DNA from: Nitrospira sp.
GTDB taxonomy: Bacteria > Nitrospirota > Nitrospiria > Nitrospirales > UBA8639
DNA: 64,000 nt
Assembly (NCBI GenBank): GCA_024760505.1
Contig: CP058931.1
Coordinates: forward strand, 1,622,001-1,686,000
Direction of reading: 5' to 3'
How positions within the stretch are numbered: position 1 is the stretch's first letter; every line of letters starts with the position of its first letter. The notes under the pieces are model-generated. The model saw nothing but the letters and a program-made list of their open reading frames with translations, was not told the DNA's origin and did no database searches. Shown here one piece after another: positions 16,680 through 25,442 of this stretch. Made by a program: the position numbers and the translations under genes.

Positions 16680-17693
16680 ATGGTTATCGTCTTAAAACCT
16701 GAAGCCACAGAGCAGAATGTTGATCACTTGATTGATCGTCTTCGTTCGTTAGGGATGGTCACGCAAATCACGAAGGGGAAAGAACGGACCATTGTGGCGG
16801 TGCTTGGTGATGACCGGGTACTACAAGGGCAACCCTTGAGCGTGTTTCCCGGTGTGGAAAGTGTGACTCCGATTCTAGCGCCCTGGAAGTTAGTGAGCCG
16901 TGAATTTCAAAAACACGATTCCGTCATCGACGTAGCCGGCGTGAAAGTTGGGGGAAGTCGGATCGTGATTATGGCCGGTCCTTGCGCGGTGGAGAAATTA
17001 GAAATTACGGTAGGCATCGCTCAAGAAGTGGCTAGGGCCGGTGCCACCATTTTGCGTGGCGGCGCGTATAAGCCCCGTACATCGCCCTATTCCTTTCAGG
17101 GGTTGGGACAGGAAGGATTGGAGTTTTTGGCTGAGGCCAGGAGACAAACCGGCCTTCCGGTGGTGAGTGAAATTTTGGATGCCCGTGATCTCGGACATTT
17201 TTTGGAAAAAGCGGATGTGATCCAAGTTGGCGCCCGGAATATGCAAAATTTTGAACTGTTAAAAGAGGTCGGGGCCTATGACAAACCCGTCTTGTTGAAG
17301 CGTGGCCTGTCGGCCACAATTAAAGAGTTACTCTTATCCGCGGAATATATTATGTCCCGTGGCAATCGGAATGTCATGCTGTGTGAAAGGGGAATTCGCA
17401 CCTTTGAGCCTCAGTATCGCAATACGCTCGATTTAAGTGCGGTGCCCACCCTAAAAGAAATGACGCATTTGCCCGTTATTGTTGATCCAAGTCACGCAAC
17501 CGGGAATTGGAAGCTTGTGGCCCCTATGGCTAAAGCCGCAATTGCGGCTGGAGCTGACGGCTTGTTGATTGAGGTCCATTCTAATCCGGAATGTGCCTTG
17601 TGCGACGGAGAGGAATCGTTGAAGCCCAGCCGGTTTGCCGAACTCATGAATGATTTACAAAAGGTGGCGCAGGCTGTCGGCCGGGAACTTTGA
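16680..17693 (+). CDS. aroF: DAHP synthase, AroF type with N-terminal regulatory domain
   Basis: Condenses phosphoenolpyruvate and erythrose-4-phosphate, the first step of the shikimate pathway. The 337-residue protein has an N-terminal ferredoxin-like domain (about 1-70, MVIVLKPEATEQNVDHLI), as in Thermotoga-type enzymes, then the catalytic barrel with IVIMAGPCAVE, LRGGAYKPRTSPYSFQG, KRGLSATIKELL and VDPSHATGNW. The N-terminal domain is a known feedback site for Tyr or Phe in this class. The ATG at 16680 starts this domain, 23 bases after hisC. Upstream in-frame codons overlap hisC and are unlikely to be used. Confidence 0.96.
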   Translation: MVIVLKPEATEQNVDHLIDRLRSLGMVTQITKGKERTIVAVLGDDRVLQGQPLSVFPGVESVTPILAPWKLVSREFQKHDSVIDVAGVKVGGSRIVIMAGPCAVEKLEITVGIAQEVARAGATILRGGAYKPRTSPYSFQGLGQEGLEFLAEARRQTGLPVVSEILDARDLGHFLEKADVIQVGARNMQNFELLKEVGAYDKPVLLKRGLSATIKELLLSAEYIMSRGNRNVMLCERGIRTFEPQYRNTLDLSAVPTLKEMTHLPVIVDPSHATGNWKLVAPMAKAAIAAGADGLLIEVHSNPECALCDGEESLKPSRFAELMNDLQKVAQAVGREL

Positions 17694-17730
17694 TTGTTCT
17701 TTTGTGATTCCGACACTTTTGCCTTCCATC

Positions 17731-18618
17731 ATGTCGACTTCCCACTCAGAACCGTTGTTCCGGCACGTGTCCATTATCGGGATAGGCCTGCTTGGTGGCT
17801 CTCTCGGCCTTGCTTTGAAGGAACAGGGCCTGGCCAAAACGGTCGTGGGGATCGGTCGTCGACAAGAAAATCTCGAACTAGCCGTTCGAATGGGCGCCAT
17901 TGATCAATTTGCCCTGGAGCCACATCGGGCGGTGAGCCAATCGGATTTAATTGTCCTGGCCACTCCTGTAGAGACCTATCTTTCCCAAATTGACCTGTGG
18001 GGAAAAGATCTGGCCCCGTCCGCCATCGTGAGTGATGTGGGAAGCGTGAAGGGCCAACTGGTCTCAAAAATTGAAGCCCGGTTGCCTCCCTCGACATTTT
18101 TTATCGGCGCCCATCCGATTGCCGGGAAAGAAAAATCGGGGGTGGCGCACGCCGATTCGCATTTGTTTCAAGGCGCTCGATGTATTCTGACTCCGACTCC
18201 CCATACGAATGCCCAGGCCCTGGAAAGGGTTCGTCACCTTTGGGAAACTGTCGGGTCTGTGATGGCGTCGATGGATCCCATGGACCACGATTGGGTCTTC
18301 GGTGCGGTGAGTCATTTGCCGCATATCGCGGCTTTTTCTCTCATGCACACCTTGGAGGCATTGCAAGGACGAACATCTCAGCCGGCGGACTTGCTGAATT
18401 TTTCTGGCGGAGGGTTGCGCGATACCACGAGGATTGCGGCCAGTTCGCCTGAAATGTGGCGGGATATTTGTGTCGCCAATCATGCGAATTTGGTTGAGAT
18501 GGTTGATCGGTATATTCAACAGCTACAAGATTTTCGGGAGTTGTTGAGCAAACGGGATGCACCTGGATTGTACGAGGCGATTGCACGGGCCAAAGCCTCA
18601 CGAGAACGGTTGATATGA
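17731..18618 (+). CDS. tyrA: Prephenate dehydrogenase
   Basis: Oxidises prephenate (or arogenate) on the route to tyrosine. The 295-residue protein starts with an NAD-binding Rossmann motif, IIGIGLLGGSLGLALKE, and has LATPVETYL, SDVGSVKG, IGAHPIAGKEKSG and AVSHLPHIAAF, all TyrA signatures. There is no fused chorismate mutase, which is supplied by pheA. I prefer the ATG at 17731 because it begins just before the Rossmann fold. Earlier codons overlap aroF. The stop overlaps the aroA start (ATGA). Confidence 0.95.
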   Translation: MSTSHSEPLFRHVSIIGIGLLGGSLGLALKEQGLAKTVVGIGRRQENLELAVRMGAIDQFALEPHRAVSQSDLIVLATPVETYLSQIDLWGKDLAPSAIVSDVGSVKGQLVSKIEARLPPSTFFIGAHPIAGKEKSGVAHADSHLFQGARCILTPTPHTNAQALERVRHLWETVGSVMASMDPMDHDWVFGAVSHLPHIAAFSLMHTLEALQGRTSQPADLLNFSGGGLRDTTRIAASSPEMWRDICVANHANLVEMVDRYIQQLQDFRELLSKRDAPGLYEAIARAKASRERLI

Positions 18619-19922
18619 GTCAGTTCACCATTTTTCCGACCAAAAAACCCCTTCGTGGCAGCCTGTCGGTACCGGGGGACAAATCCATTACGCATCGCGC
18701 CCTCATCTTTGGAGCCTTGGCGCAGGGCCGAACACGCATTGTGGGCTACTCTAAAGGCGAGGATTGCCTGAATACCCTTGATGCGATTCGTGCCTTAGGC
18801 GCTGATGTAAAGGAAACGCCTGAGGGACTTGAGGTGACCGGCAAAGGACTCTGGGGCCTGCAGGAACCCTCGAATGTGTTGGATTGTGGAAATTCCGGGA
18901 CGGGTTTGCGCCTTTTGGCTGGCGTCTTAGCCGGGCAACATTTCTTTTCCGTTCTGACTGGGGATTCCTCTCTGAGAAGTCGTCCGATGGGCCGGGTGGT
19001 CACTCCTCTCCGTCAAATGGGGGCCGTCATCTTGGGAAGACGTGGCGGTGAGTTGGCTCCTTTGGCTATTCAAGGAACCGGGCTTAAGGGGATTCTCTAC
19101 GAATCTCCTGTCGCAAGTGCCCAAATCAAATCGTGCGTCCTCTTGGCCGGGCTCTTTGCCGAAGGGACGACCATTGTGAAGGAGCCTAGACGATCCCGGG
19201 ATCATACGGAGCGTCTCTTATCCTATTTGGGAGTTCCCCTCCAGGTTGATGGGTCCACCGTGCAACTTCAAGGCCGACCCTCTTTTGATGGAAAGCCGAT
19301 TGAGGTTCCTGGAGATATCTCGGCTGCGGCGTTTTTTATGGTTGCGGCATCGATCGTTCCCGATTCGGATATCCTGCTCACTGATATAGGATTAAATCCG
19401 GAACGAACGGGCATTCTGGATATTCTTCTCGAGATGGGAGCTGATATCACCATCGTCAACCAACGAGAAATATCGGGGGAACCGGTTGGTGATATCCGTG
19501 TGCGGTCTGCTTCCCTGAGGGGAATGACCATCGGCCCCGAACTCATTCCCAAAACGATTGATGAATTGCCTATATTGTGTGTGGCTGCCGCTTTGGCCCA
19601 TGGCCAGACACGCATTACCGGAGCACAGGAACTTCGCGTGAAAGAGACCGATCGCATTCGAGCTATGGCGACAGAATTATCCCGTCTCCATGTCGAAGTT
19701 GAGGAACAGCCGGATGGTTTAATCATCAATGGCGGTTCCCAGATTAAGGGCGCGGTTTGTCAGAGTTATGGCGATCATCGGGTGGTGATGTCGCTGGCCA
19801 TTTGCGGATTAGTGGCGGAGTCCCCGATTACCATCGAGGATGTGGCATGCGTTGAGACATCCTTTCCGGGTTTCAAAGATAAGCTGTTGGATTTATTGAC
19901 AAATTCTGAGCGACCATTATAA
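18615..19922 (+). CDS. aroA: 3-phosphoshikimate 1-carboxyvinyltransferase (EPSP synthase)
   Basis: Joins shikimate-3-phosphate and phosphoenolpyruvate. The 435-residue protein has the active-site motifs LSVPGDKSITHRALIFGALA, LDCGNSGTGLRLLAG and SLRSRPMGRVVTPL, plus KETDRIRAMATEL and YGDHRVVMSLAI. In the glyphosate-relevant loop it reads CGNSGTGLR, with Gly instead of the Ala of the sensitive class I enzyme at the NAGTA-like position. This suggests a non-class-I enzyme. It overlaps tyrA by four bases, and its stop TAA overlaps an ATG (TAATG) just before cmk. Confidence 0.96.
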   Translation: MSQFTIFPTKKPLRGSLSVPGDKSITHRALIFGALAQGRTRIVGYSKGEDCLNTLDAIRALGADVKETPEGLEVTGKGLWGLQEPSNVLDCGNSGTGLRLLAGVLAGQHFFSVLTGDSSLRSRPMGRVVTPLRQMGAVILGRRGGELAPLAIQGTGLKGILYESPVASAQIKSCVLLAGLFAEGTTIVKEPRRSRDHTERLLSYLGVPLQVDGSTVQLQGRPSFDGKPIEVPGDISAAAFFMVAASIVPDSDILLTDIGLNPERTGILDILLEMGADITIVNQREISGEPVGDIRVRSASLRGMTIGPELIPKTIDELPILCVAAALAHGQTRITGAQELRVKETDRIRAMATELSRLHVEVEEQPDGLIINGGSQIKGAVCQSYGDHRVVMSLAICGLVAESPITIEDVACVETSFPGFKDKLLDLLTNSERPL

Positions 19923-19959
19923 TGCTTCAGAAATTAGTTCGTAAGAGGAGAACAGGGCC

Positions 19960-20637
19960 GTTCAACGTCGTCGGTTACTGATCACTATTGACGGTCCAGC
20001 TGGAGTCGGCAAGAGCACTGTAGCCAAGTGTTTGGCTAACCGTCTCGGATATGTTTACCTGGATACGGGTGCTTTGTATCGAGCGATTGCCTGGAAGGTT
20101 CAACGAGAACAGCTTGACCCGAACAATCTTGCTCACATTCAAGCACTTCTAGCGCGGACCGATCTGCGACTGATGCTGAGTAAGGATGTCCTTTCCATTT
20201 TGGTCGATGGACAGGCCATTAACCAAGGAGTCATAAGAACGCCAGACATTAGCCAGTTGGCTTCCTGCATTGCAGCTATTCAGTCCGTCAGGGACTGGTT
20301 ACTCCCGATTCAGCGAAAAGTTGTTGGTGAAGTTGGGATTATTGCGGAAGGAAGAGATATGGGGACGCGAGTGTTCCCTAGTGCTGATGTGAAGTTTTTT
20401 CTCGATGCGGAATTGGAGGTTCGAGCGAACCGACGGCAACGAGAATTAGGTCAACAAGGGAAAGTTATTGATCTGAAGACCGTGCGTAACGACATGGCCG
20501 TCCGAGATGATCGTGACCGGACAAGAATGGTCGACCCTTTACGTCCGGCGCCTGAGGCGATCATGATTGATACCTCTCGACAATCTGTTGAAGAAGTTGT
20601 CGGCCATATGATGCAATTCATAGCGGATCGTTTGTGA
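19960..20637 (+). CDS. cmk: Cytidylate kinase with a non-canonical or disrupted start
   Basis: Phosphorylates CMP and dCMP. The translated frame reads LLITIDGPAGVGKSTVAK, with a full Walker A P-loop at 19993-20019, then YLDTGALYRAIAWK and AEGRDMGTRVFP with the CMP-kinase signature. The frame is closed by TAA at 19942-19944, and no ATG, GTG or TTG occurs before the P-loop. The first such codon is TTG at 20032, which would delete the P-loop. I place the start tentatively at GTT 19960, nine bases after an AAGAGGAG Shine-Dalgarno at 19943-19950. A one-base sequence error relative to ATG 19922 is the alternative. The 3' end overlaps plsC. Confidence 0.85.
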   Translation, partial: VQRRRLLITIDGPAGVGKSTVAKCLANRLGYVYLDTGALYRAIAWKVQREQLDPNNLAHIQALLARTDLRLMLSKDVLSILVDGQAINQGVIRTPDISQLASCIAAIQSVRDWLLPIQRKVVGEVGIIAEGRDMGTRVFPSADVKFFLDAELEVRANRRQRELGQQGKVIDLKTVRNDMAVRDDRDRTRMVDPLRPAPEAIMIDTSRQSVEEVVGHMMQFIADRL

Positions 20638-21302
20638 GTGGAGTGGTCTACGGGCTGTTATGGATCCTGTTTAATGGGTTGGCGCGTCTCCTGTTTCGAT
20701 TTCGGACGGAGGGTTCCCAACACTTTCCCAAGACAGGAGGGATCATCGTTGCGGCAAATCATGCCAGCTACTTTGATATTCCCCTGTTAGGGTGCGCGAT
20801 TCCGCGGCGGGTTTTTTTTTTAGGGAGAGCGAGCTTATTTCCCAATCGGTATCTGAATTGGGCCTTGCAAAAGCTCGGCTGGATCCCTTTAAAAACGCAC
20901 AGACTGGACAGGAAAGCCTTTGGGCAGGCACTCTCTCACTTGCAAGCAGGCGAACCCGTAGTTATTTTCCCTGAGGGAACAAGAACGGAGGACGGGTCCT
21001 TACAGATCGGGAAGCCTGGCCTGGGTTATTTGGTAGCTGAATCACAATGCCAGGTGATTCCTGTGTATATTTCTGGTACCTTTACAGTTCTTCCCATTCA
21101 GGCTCGATGGCCGCGGCTGTTTCCGTTAAGCGTCAGCTTTGGGAAACCGTTGAAATTTTGTAAGGATGAGGGGAAAAGTGTCAAGTCATTTTATGAGGAC
21201 GTATCGATAACGGTTATGGATCATATCGCTCAACTGGGTGGTGTTCCCTCTCCGTCCCAGCAGGCGTATGAAAAAGATTCAAGAAGCAAGTTGTGTGAAT
21301 AA
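20634..21302 (+). CDS. plsC: 1-acyl-glycerol-3-phosphate acyltransferase
   Basis: Acylates lysophosphatidic acid at the membrane. The 222-residue protein has the catalytic NHASYFDIPLL (NHxxxxD motif) near residue 42 and FPEGTRTEDG near residue 110. A hydrophobic N-terminal segment (residues about 3-20) fits membrane association. The GTG start overlaps the cmk stop by four bases (GTGA), so translation is probably coupled. A cmk-plsC-rpsA order occurs in several bacteria. Membership in the wider LPLAT family is certain; the exact acyl acceptor is inferred. Confidence 0.92.
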   Translation: MSGVVYGLLWILFNGLARLLFRFRTEGSQHFPKTGGIIVAANHASYFDIPLLGCAIPRRVFFLGRASLFPNRYLNWALQKLGWIPLKTHRLDRKAFGQALSHLQAGEPVVIFPEGTRTEDGSLQIGKPGLGYLVAESQCQVIPVYISGTFTVLPIQARWPRLFPLSVSFGKPLKFCKDEGKSVKSFYEDVSITVMDHIAQLGGVPSPSQQAYEKDSRSKLCE

Positions 21303-21356
21303 TCATGGCAATCACCATTTAACCCGCCAAACTCTCCCGGAGGTATCAAAAGTCGG

Positions 21357-23060
21357 ATGAATACTCTTACTCAACAGCCTGAAAAAATTGATCGCGAAAC
21401 TCTTGCCGCATTATACGACGAAACGTTTAAAAATATTGAAGAAGGAACCATTACCGAGGGCAGAGTCATTGATATACAGCGAGATCGTGTGGTGGTGGAT
21501 ATTGGCTATAAGTCTGAAGGCATGATCCCTGCCGACCAATTTTCCCCGGAAGAGCTGGAACAGTTGGCGGTGAATGACCCGGTTCAAGTGTATATCGAGC
21601 AATGTGAAGATGCGGATGGCAATTTGCTCCTCTCCAAAGAAAAAGCCGACAAGATGAAGGTGTGGGAGGATTTGGAAGTTGCCCATAAAGATGAAAAGCA
21701 AGTGCAAGGGAAAGTCATTTCTCGTATTAAGGGCGGCATGATCGTTGATATTGGCGTGAAGGCCTTTTTGCCAGGATCGCAAATTGATTTGACGCCGGTC
21801 AGAGACCTGGATGGTTTGGTCGGGAAAACGTATAACTTTAAAATTATTAAAATTAACCATCGCCGCGGCAATGTGGTGGTCTCCAGGCGGGCGCTCCTCG
21901 AGGAAACCCGAGATAAGCGAAGACAATCGACTTTATCGACCTTGTCTGAAGGTCAGTTGATTGAAGGGACTGTGAAGAACATCACCGATTACGGAGCGTT
22001 CTTGGACTTGGGTGGCATTGATGGTCTGTTACACATTACCGATATTTCCTGGGGTCGCGTGGGGCATCCATCGGACATGTTCTCCATTGGAGATCGTGTT
22101 GAAGTTTTAGTGTTGAAATACGATCGGGAAACGGGTCGCATTTCCTTGGGCGTGAAACAAAAATCCCCTGATCCCTGGACCAAAGTTGAAGAAAAATATC
22201 CGGCAAGAAGTCGTGTGAATGGGAGAGTTGTGAGCCTGACCGATTATGGTGCGTTCGTCGAATTGGAGCCAGGCGTTGAGGGTTTGGTTCATGTGTCGGA
22301 AATGTCTTGGACCCATGAGGTTCGCCACCCGTCAAAGGTCGTCTCTGTGGGCGATACCATAGAAGCTCAGGTGCTCCATGTGGACCAGCATAGCCGGAAG
22401 ATTTCTCTTGGGATGAAACAAACTGCTCCTAACCCATGGGATATTATTGAAGACAAGTACCCTGAAGGCACGGAGATTGAGGGCAAAGTAAAAAGTGTCA
22501 CCGATTTTGGCGCCTTTGTCGGTTTAGATGAAGGTGTCGATGGGTTGATCCATATTTCTGATATGTCATGGACCAAGCACATTAAGCATCCTTCCGAGCT
22601 GTTTAAGAAGGGGCAATCGGTCAAAGCCGTTATTTTAAAAATTGATAAAGAAAAAGAACGGTTATCTCTGGGGTATAAGCAGTTGATCTCGGATCCATGG
22701 GTCTCTGAAATTCCCCAGCAATATCATGTTGGTGAAGTCACCACCGGCAAAGTTTCCAAAATCGCCGACTTTGGGGTATTCGTAGAATTGGAAGGCGGTG
22801 TAGAGGGGTTGATTCATATCAGTGAGATCGGGCCTGATGTGCAGGAGCGCCTTGAGGAAAAATTTGCTGTTGGTCAGGAAGTAGCGGCGAAAATCGTCAA
22901 GGTTGATTGTGATGACCGGAAAATTGCGTTAAGTCTTTGGGAGCATTTGAAGGATCTAGAACAAACCGAGGTGGAAGAATTTAATAGCTCTCAAGGTAGT
23001 GTAGATCAAAGTCTTGGGCGAGTTGTCCAAAAGAAAGATCAAGGGAATGAAGGCGAATAG
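21357..23060 (+). CDS. rpsA: 30S ribosomal protein S1
   Basis: Helps mRNA bind the 30S subunit. The 567-residue protein has six S1 RNA-binding repeats, starting near residues 30, 115, 200, 286, 373 and 460. The last four carry the typical pattern of G-x-V, then TDYGAF or similar, then GLxHISxxSW. The first two are more divergent, as is usual for the ribosome-binding repeats. A short acidic and Gln-rich tail follows. A GGAGGT Shine-Dalgarno precedes the ATG. The order cmk...rpsA...ihfB matches many Gram-negatives. Confidence 0.97.
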   Translation: MNTLTQQPEKIDRETLAALYDETFKNIEEGTITEGRVIDIQRDRVVVDIGYKSEGMIPADQFSPEELEQLAVNDPVQVYIEQCEDADGNLLLSKEKADKMKVWEDLEVAHKDEKQVQGKVISRIKGGMIVDIGVKAFLPGSQIDLTPVRDLDGLVGKTYNFKIIKINHRRGNVVVSRRALLEETRDKRRQSTLSTLSEGQLIEGTVKNITDYGAFLDLGGIDGLLHITDISWGRVGHPSDMFSIGDRVEVLVLKYDRETGRISLGVKQKSPDPWTKVEEKYPARSRVNGRVVSLTDYGAFVELEPGVEGLVHVSEMSWTHEVRHPSKVVSVGDTIEAQVLHVDQHSRKISLGMKQTAPNPWDIIEDKYPEGTEIEGKVKSVTDFGAFVGLDEGVDGLIHISDMSWTKHIKHPSELFKKGQSVKAVILKIDKEKERLSLGYKQLISDPWVSEIPQQYHVGEVTTGKVSKIADFGVFVELEGGVEGLIHISEIGPDVQERLEEKFAVGQEVAAKIVKVDCDDRKIALSLWEHLKDLEQTEVEEFNSSQGSVDQSLGRVVQKKDQGNEGE

Positions 23061-23117
23061 GCTTCATGGGCAGGATGGTTTGGATGAGCGCGGGACTTAT
23101 GGCCAATCCCGAATATT

Positions 23118-23996
23118 ATGAGTAATGAGTATCCTCGATGGAAACGCGTGCTGTGGATGATTCTCGGAGGCCTTGTCCTGTTTAGTGTTGGGAAAAGCCT
23201 GATTCCGGAATTATTGTTAGCAGGTAAGGATGGTGTGGCCATTGTTCGGGTTGAGGGTCCCATTCTTGATTCGTATCAGACTGTCGAGGAAATAAAAAAC
23301 TTTGCTGACGATCCTTTGGTTAAAGCGATTGTGGTGAGAATTGATAGCCCAGGTGGGGGCGTGGCGCCTTCTCAGGAAATTTATAATGCCGTTAAGAGAG
23401 TGAGAAAAGAAAAGAATAAAACGGTGATCGCATCCATGGGGACGGTGGCGGCTTCTGGAGGCTATTACATTGCCGTGGGCACCGATCGCATTCTCGCTAA
23501 TCCGGGTACTTTGACGGGGAGTATTGGCGTCATTATGCAATTGGCGAATTTTCATGAGTTACTGGAAAAAATCGGTGTCAAGAACCTTGTCGTCAAAAGT
23601 GGAAAATATAAGGATATCGGCTCTCCTTTTCGTCCCATGAATGATGAAGATCGCAAGGTCTTAGAGTTGGTGATGAATGATGTCCATCGTCAATTTATCG
23701 ATGCGGTGGCCGATGGGCGATCCCTGGATGTGGCGGAGGTCGAGCAACTAGCCGATGGGCGTGTCTTTACGGGGCAGCAGGCCAAGTCAATTTTGTTAGT
23801 TGATGATATCGGTGATTTGCACGATGCCATTAAATTAGCCGGCGAATTAGGCGGGATTGAGGGAGAGCCACGGGTCATGGAGGTGAGAAAGCCGTTTTCA
23901 TTCAGGGATTTACTTGAAAACACATTCCTTGGAAGCGTTCGCACCTTTGCCACGATTCATTTTCCCACCCCGTTGCTGTACCTTTGGGTGGCTTGA
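23118..23996 (+). CDS. sppA: Signal peptide peptidase SppA, short form
   Basis: A membrane serine protease that degrades cleaved signal peptides. The 292-residue length is that of the short SppA type with one peptidase domain. One N-terminal membrane segment lies at about residues 10-30. RIDSPGGGVAPSQEIY is the family oxyanion region, the nucleophile Ser is in MGTVAASGGYYIA, and the likely general-base Lys is in KSGKYKDIGSPFR. It lies between rpsA and ihfB in the same direction, probably in one operon. Confidence 0.94.
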   Translation: MSNEYPRWKRVLWMILGGLVLFSVGKSLIPELLLAGKDGVAIVRVEGPILDSYQTVEEIKNFADDPLVKAIVVRIDSPGGGVAPSQEIYNAVKRVRKEKNKTVIASMGTVAASGGYYIAVGTDRILANPGTLTGSIGVIMQLANFHELLEKIGVKNLVVKSGKYKDIGSPFRPMNDEDRKVLELVMNDVHRQFIDAVADGRSLDVAEVEQLADGRVFTGQQAKSILLVDDIGDLHDAIKLAGELGGIEGEPRVMEVRKPFSFRDLLENTFLGSVRTFATIHFPTPLLYLWVA

Positions 23997-24096
23997 TCCG
24001 CCTTAGAAAAATGGATTAATTGCGCCTTTTGAGAAGCGATGCTCATTGGCATAATTCAAGGTTGAAGAAGCGAGTCTCTGTGAGAAGGAGGATCGG

Positions 24097-24390
24097 ATGA
24101 CAAAAGCGGATCTCATCGAAAAGTTGGCGGAAAAGGCTCCTCAATTGAGTCGAAGGCAAGCCGAGTTAGTAGTCAACACCATTTTTGATTCTATCCGTGA
24201 TTCTTTAAAGCGTGGAGAAAAAACAGAAATCCGTGGTTTTGGAAGTTTTCGTCTTCGACACCGTCAGACCAAAGAAGGGCGTAACCCAAAAACTGGAGAA
24301 TCGGTGTCGGTCCCTGAAAAGCGCATGCCGTTTTTTAAAGCCGGTAAAGAGATCAAAGAATTGTTAAACCCTGAGTTACCATCTGTTTAA
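24097..24390 (+). CDS. ihfB: Integration host factor/HU-family DNA-binding protein
   Basis: A 97-residue DNA-bending protein. MTKADLIEKLAEKAPQLSRRQAELVV, EIRGFGSFRLRHR and GRNPKTGESVSVPEKRMPFFKAGKEIKE show the helical base and beta-arm of the HU/IHF fold. The Arg-rich arm entry and the position after rpsA favour the IHF beta subunit over HU. A GAAGGAGGA Shine-Dalgarno precedes the ATG. It lies 4 bases before the PCP_red repeat gene, implying co-translation. Confidence 0.9.
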   Translation: MTKADLIEKLAEKAPQLSRRQAELVVNTIFDSIRDSLKRGEKTEIRGFGSFRLRHRQTKEGRNPKTGESVSVPEKRMPFFKAGKEIKELLNPELPSV

Positions 24391-24393
24391 ATC

Positions 24394-25380
24394 ATGTCTA
24401 CTACCGAGCCATCTCAAACAGAACACGAGATTCCCTGGACGGAAGAGGCTTCGTCTCGACTGGAACGTGCTCCTTTGTTCCTGAGAGGCATGGTGCGCCG
24501 TCTTGCAGAAAAAAAGGCCAAAGAATTGGGTTATACAGAAATTACGGCTGAAACTTTAGACCAATTTAAGCAGCAAATGATGGGCTCGATGGGGGGCGCG
24601 TCCGGCATGACTCAAGCTGCCGAGGACATGGCTCAAGGCAAACTCCCCTGGACCGCCGAGGCGCGGAAGCGCCTAGAGGCCGTTCCAGAGTTTATGCGAA
24701 GCATGATTGGCAGGATCGCTGAAGATGTGGCTAAAGAACGCGGTCATATGGAAGTGAATGTGGAATTATTTGAAAAGGTTGAAGCCTTAGGGGATATTCC
24801 GATCGAGAAAAGCATACCTATGGAATGGACCGATGAAGCTTTGGCTTTGTTGAATAAGCGTATTCAGGATTCACCGCCGATTGCAATGGAATTTGTGACG
24901 GATATGTTAAAGCGGGATGCCGAGGATCTAGCCAGGGAACAAGGGATCGCGAAGATTGATGCTGAAACCTTGATCCGTCTCTGGGAGGATCCGCCCACGC
25001 AGGTGGCATGGACGGATGAGGCCTGGAAACGTCTTCATACCTCACCGGATTTTGTCCGAAGCGGTATTCGAAAAGCCGCAGAACGCCGTGCGAGAAAACT
25101 CGGGCTAACCACTATCGACTCCGAACACCTCACCACCTTTCGAAATGAGGCGATGATGAAAGCCGTCAAGCGGATTCGAAGTTTTGGCTATCAGGAATTG
25201 ACCTTTGATGCGTTCGGCGATGCAATGCAAAAAGTTAAACGATTGAAGGGGAATGAGCAGGCGGAACATCGCTTGGATGAGATCAGGGATTACATGAAGA
25301 AAAAGCCTGATGTTGGTGTATTGGGTGATGAACTGATGACCCGTTTCCGGAATTATTTAAAAGGAGAAGGAAAACTGTAA
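24394..25380 (+). CDS. Protein with four PCP_red (protochlorophyllide reductase-type) repeats
   Basis: A 328-residue soluble, highly charged protein built from about four copies of a 50-60 residue module. Each begins W-T-x-E/D-A and continues with a helix of the type RxLxxxPxFxRxxxRxxAExxAxxxG, then an I-x-x-E-L/T segment. The Trp positions are 15, 86, 145 and 206. The module matches the PCP_red domain named from light-independent protochlorophyllide reductase. No nitrogenase-like catalytic part is present. A fifth, degenerate module may follow from residue 255. The function is unknown; Nitrospira genomes contain related proteins, from memory. It starts 4 bases after ihfB. Confidence 0.8.
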   Translation: MSTTEPSQTEHEIPWTEEASSRLERAPLFLRGMVRRLAEKKAKELGYTEITAETLDQFKQQMMGSMGGASGMTQAAEDMAQGKLPWTAEARKRLEAVPEFMRSMIGRIAEDVAKERGHMEVNVELFEKVEALGDIPIEKSIPMEWTDEALALLNKRIQDSPPIAMEFVTDMLKRDAEDLAREQGIAKIDAETLIRLWEDPPTQVAWTDEAWKRLHTSPDFVRSGIRKAAERRARKLGLTTIDSEHLTTFRNEAMMKAVKRIRSFGYQELTFDAFGDAMQKVKRLKGNEQAEHRLDEIRDYMKKKPDVGVLGDELMTRFRNYLKGEGKL

Positions 25381-25442
25381 CTGATATTCGATTCCTCCCC
25401 TTTTGGTTGTGAGGTTGGAATCCCTCGTGAATTTCCCCTGTC

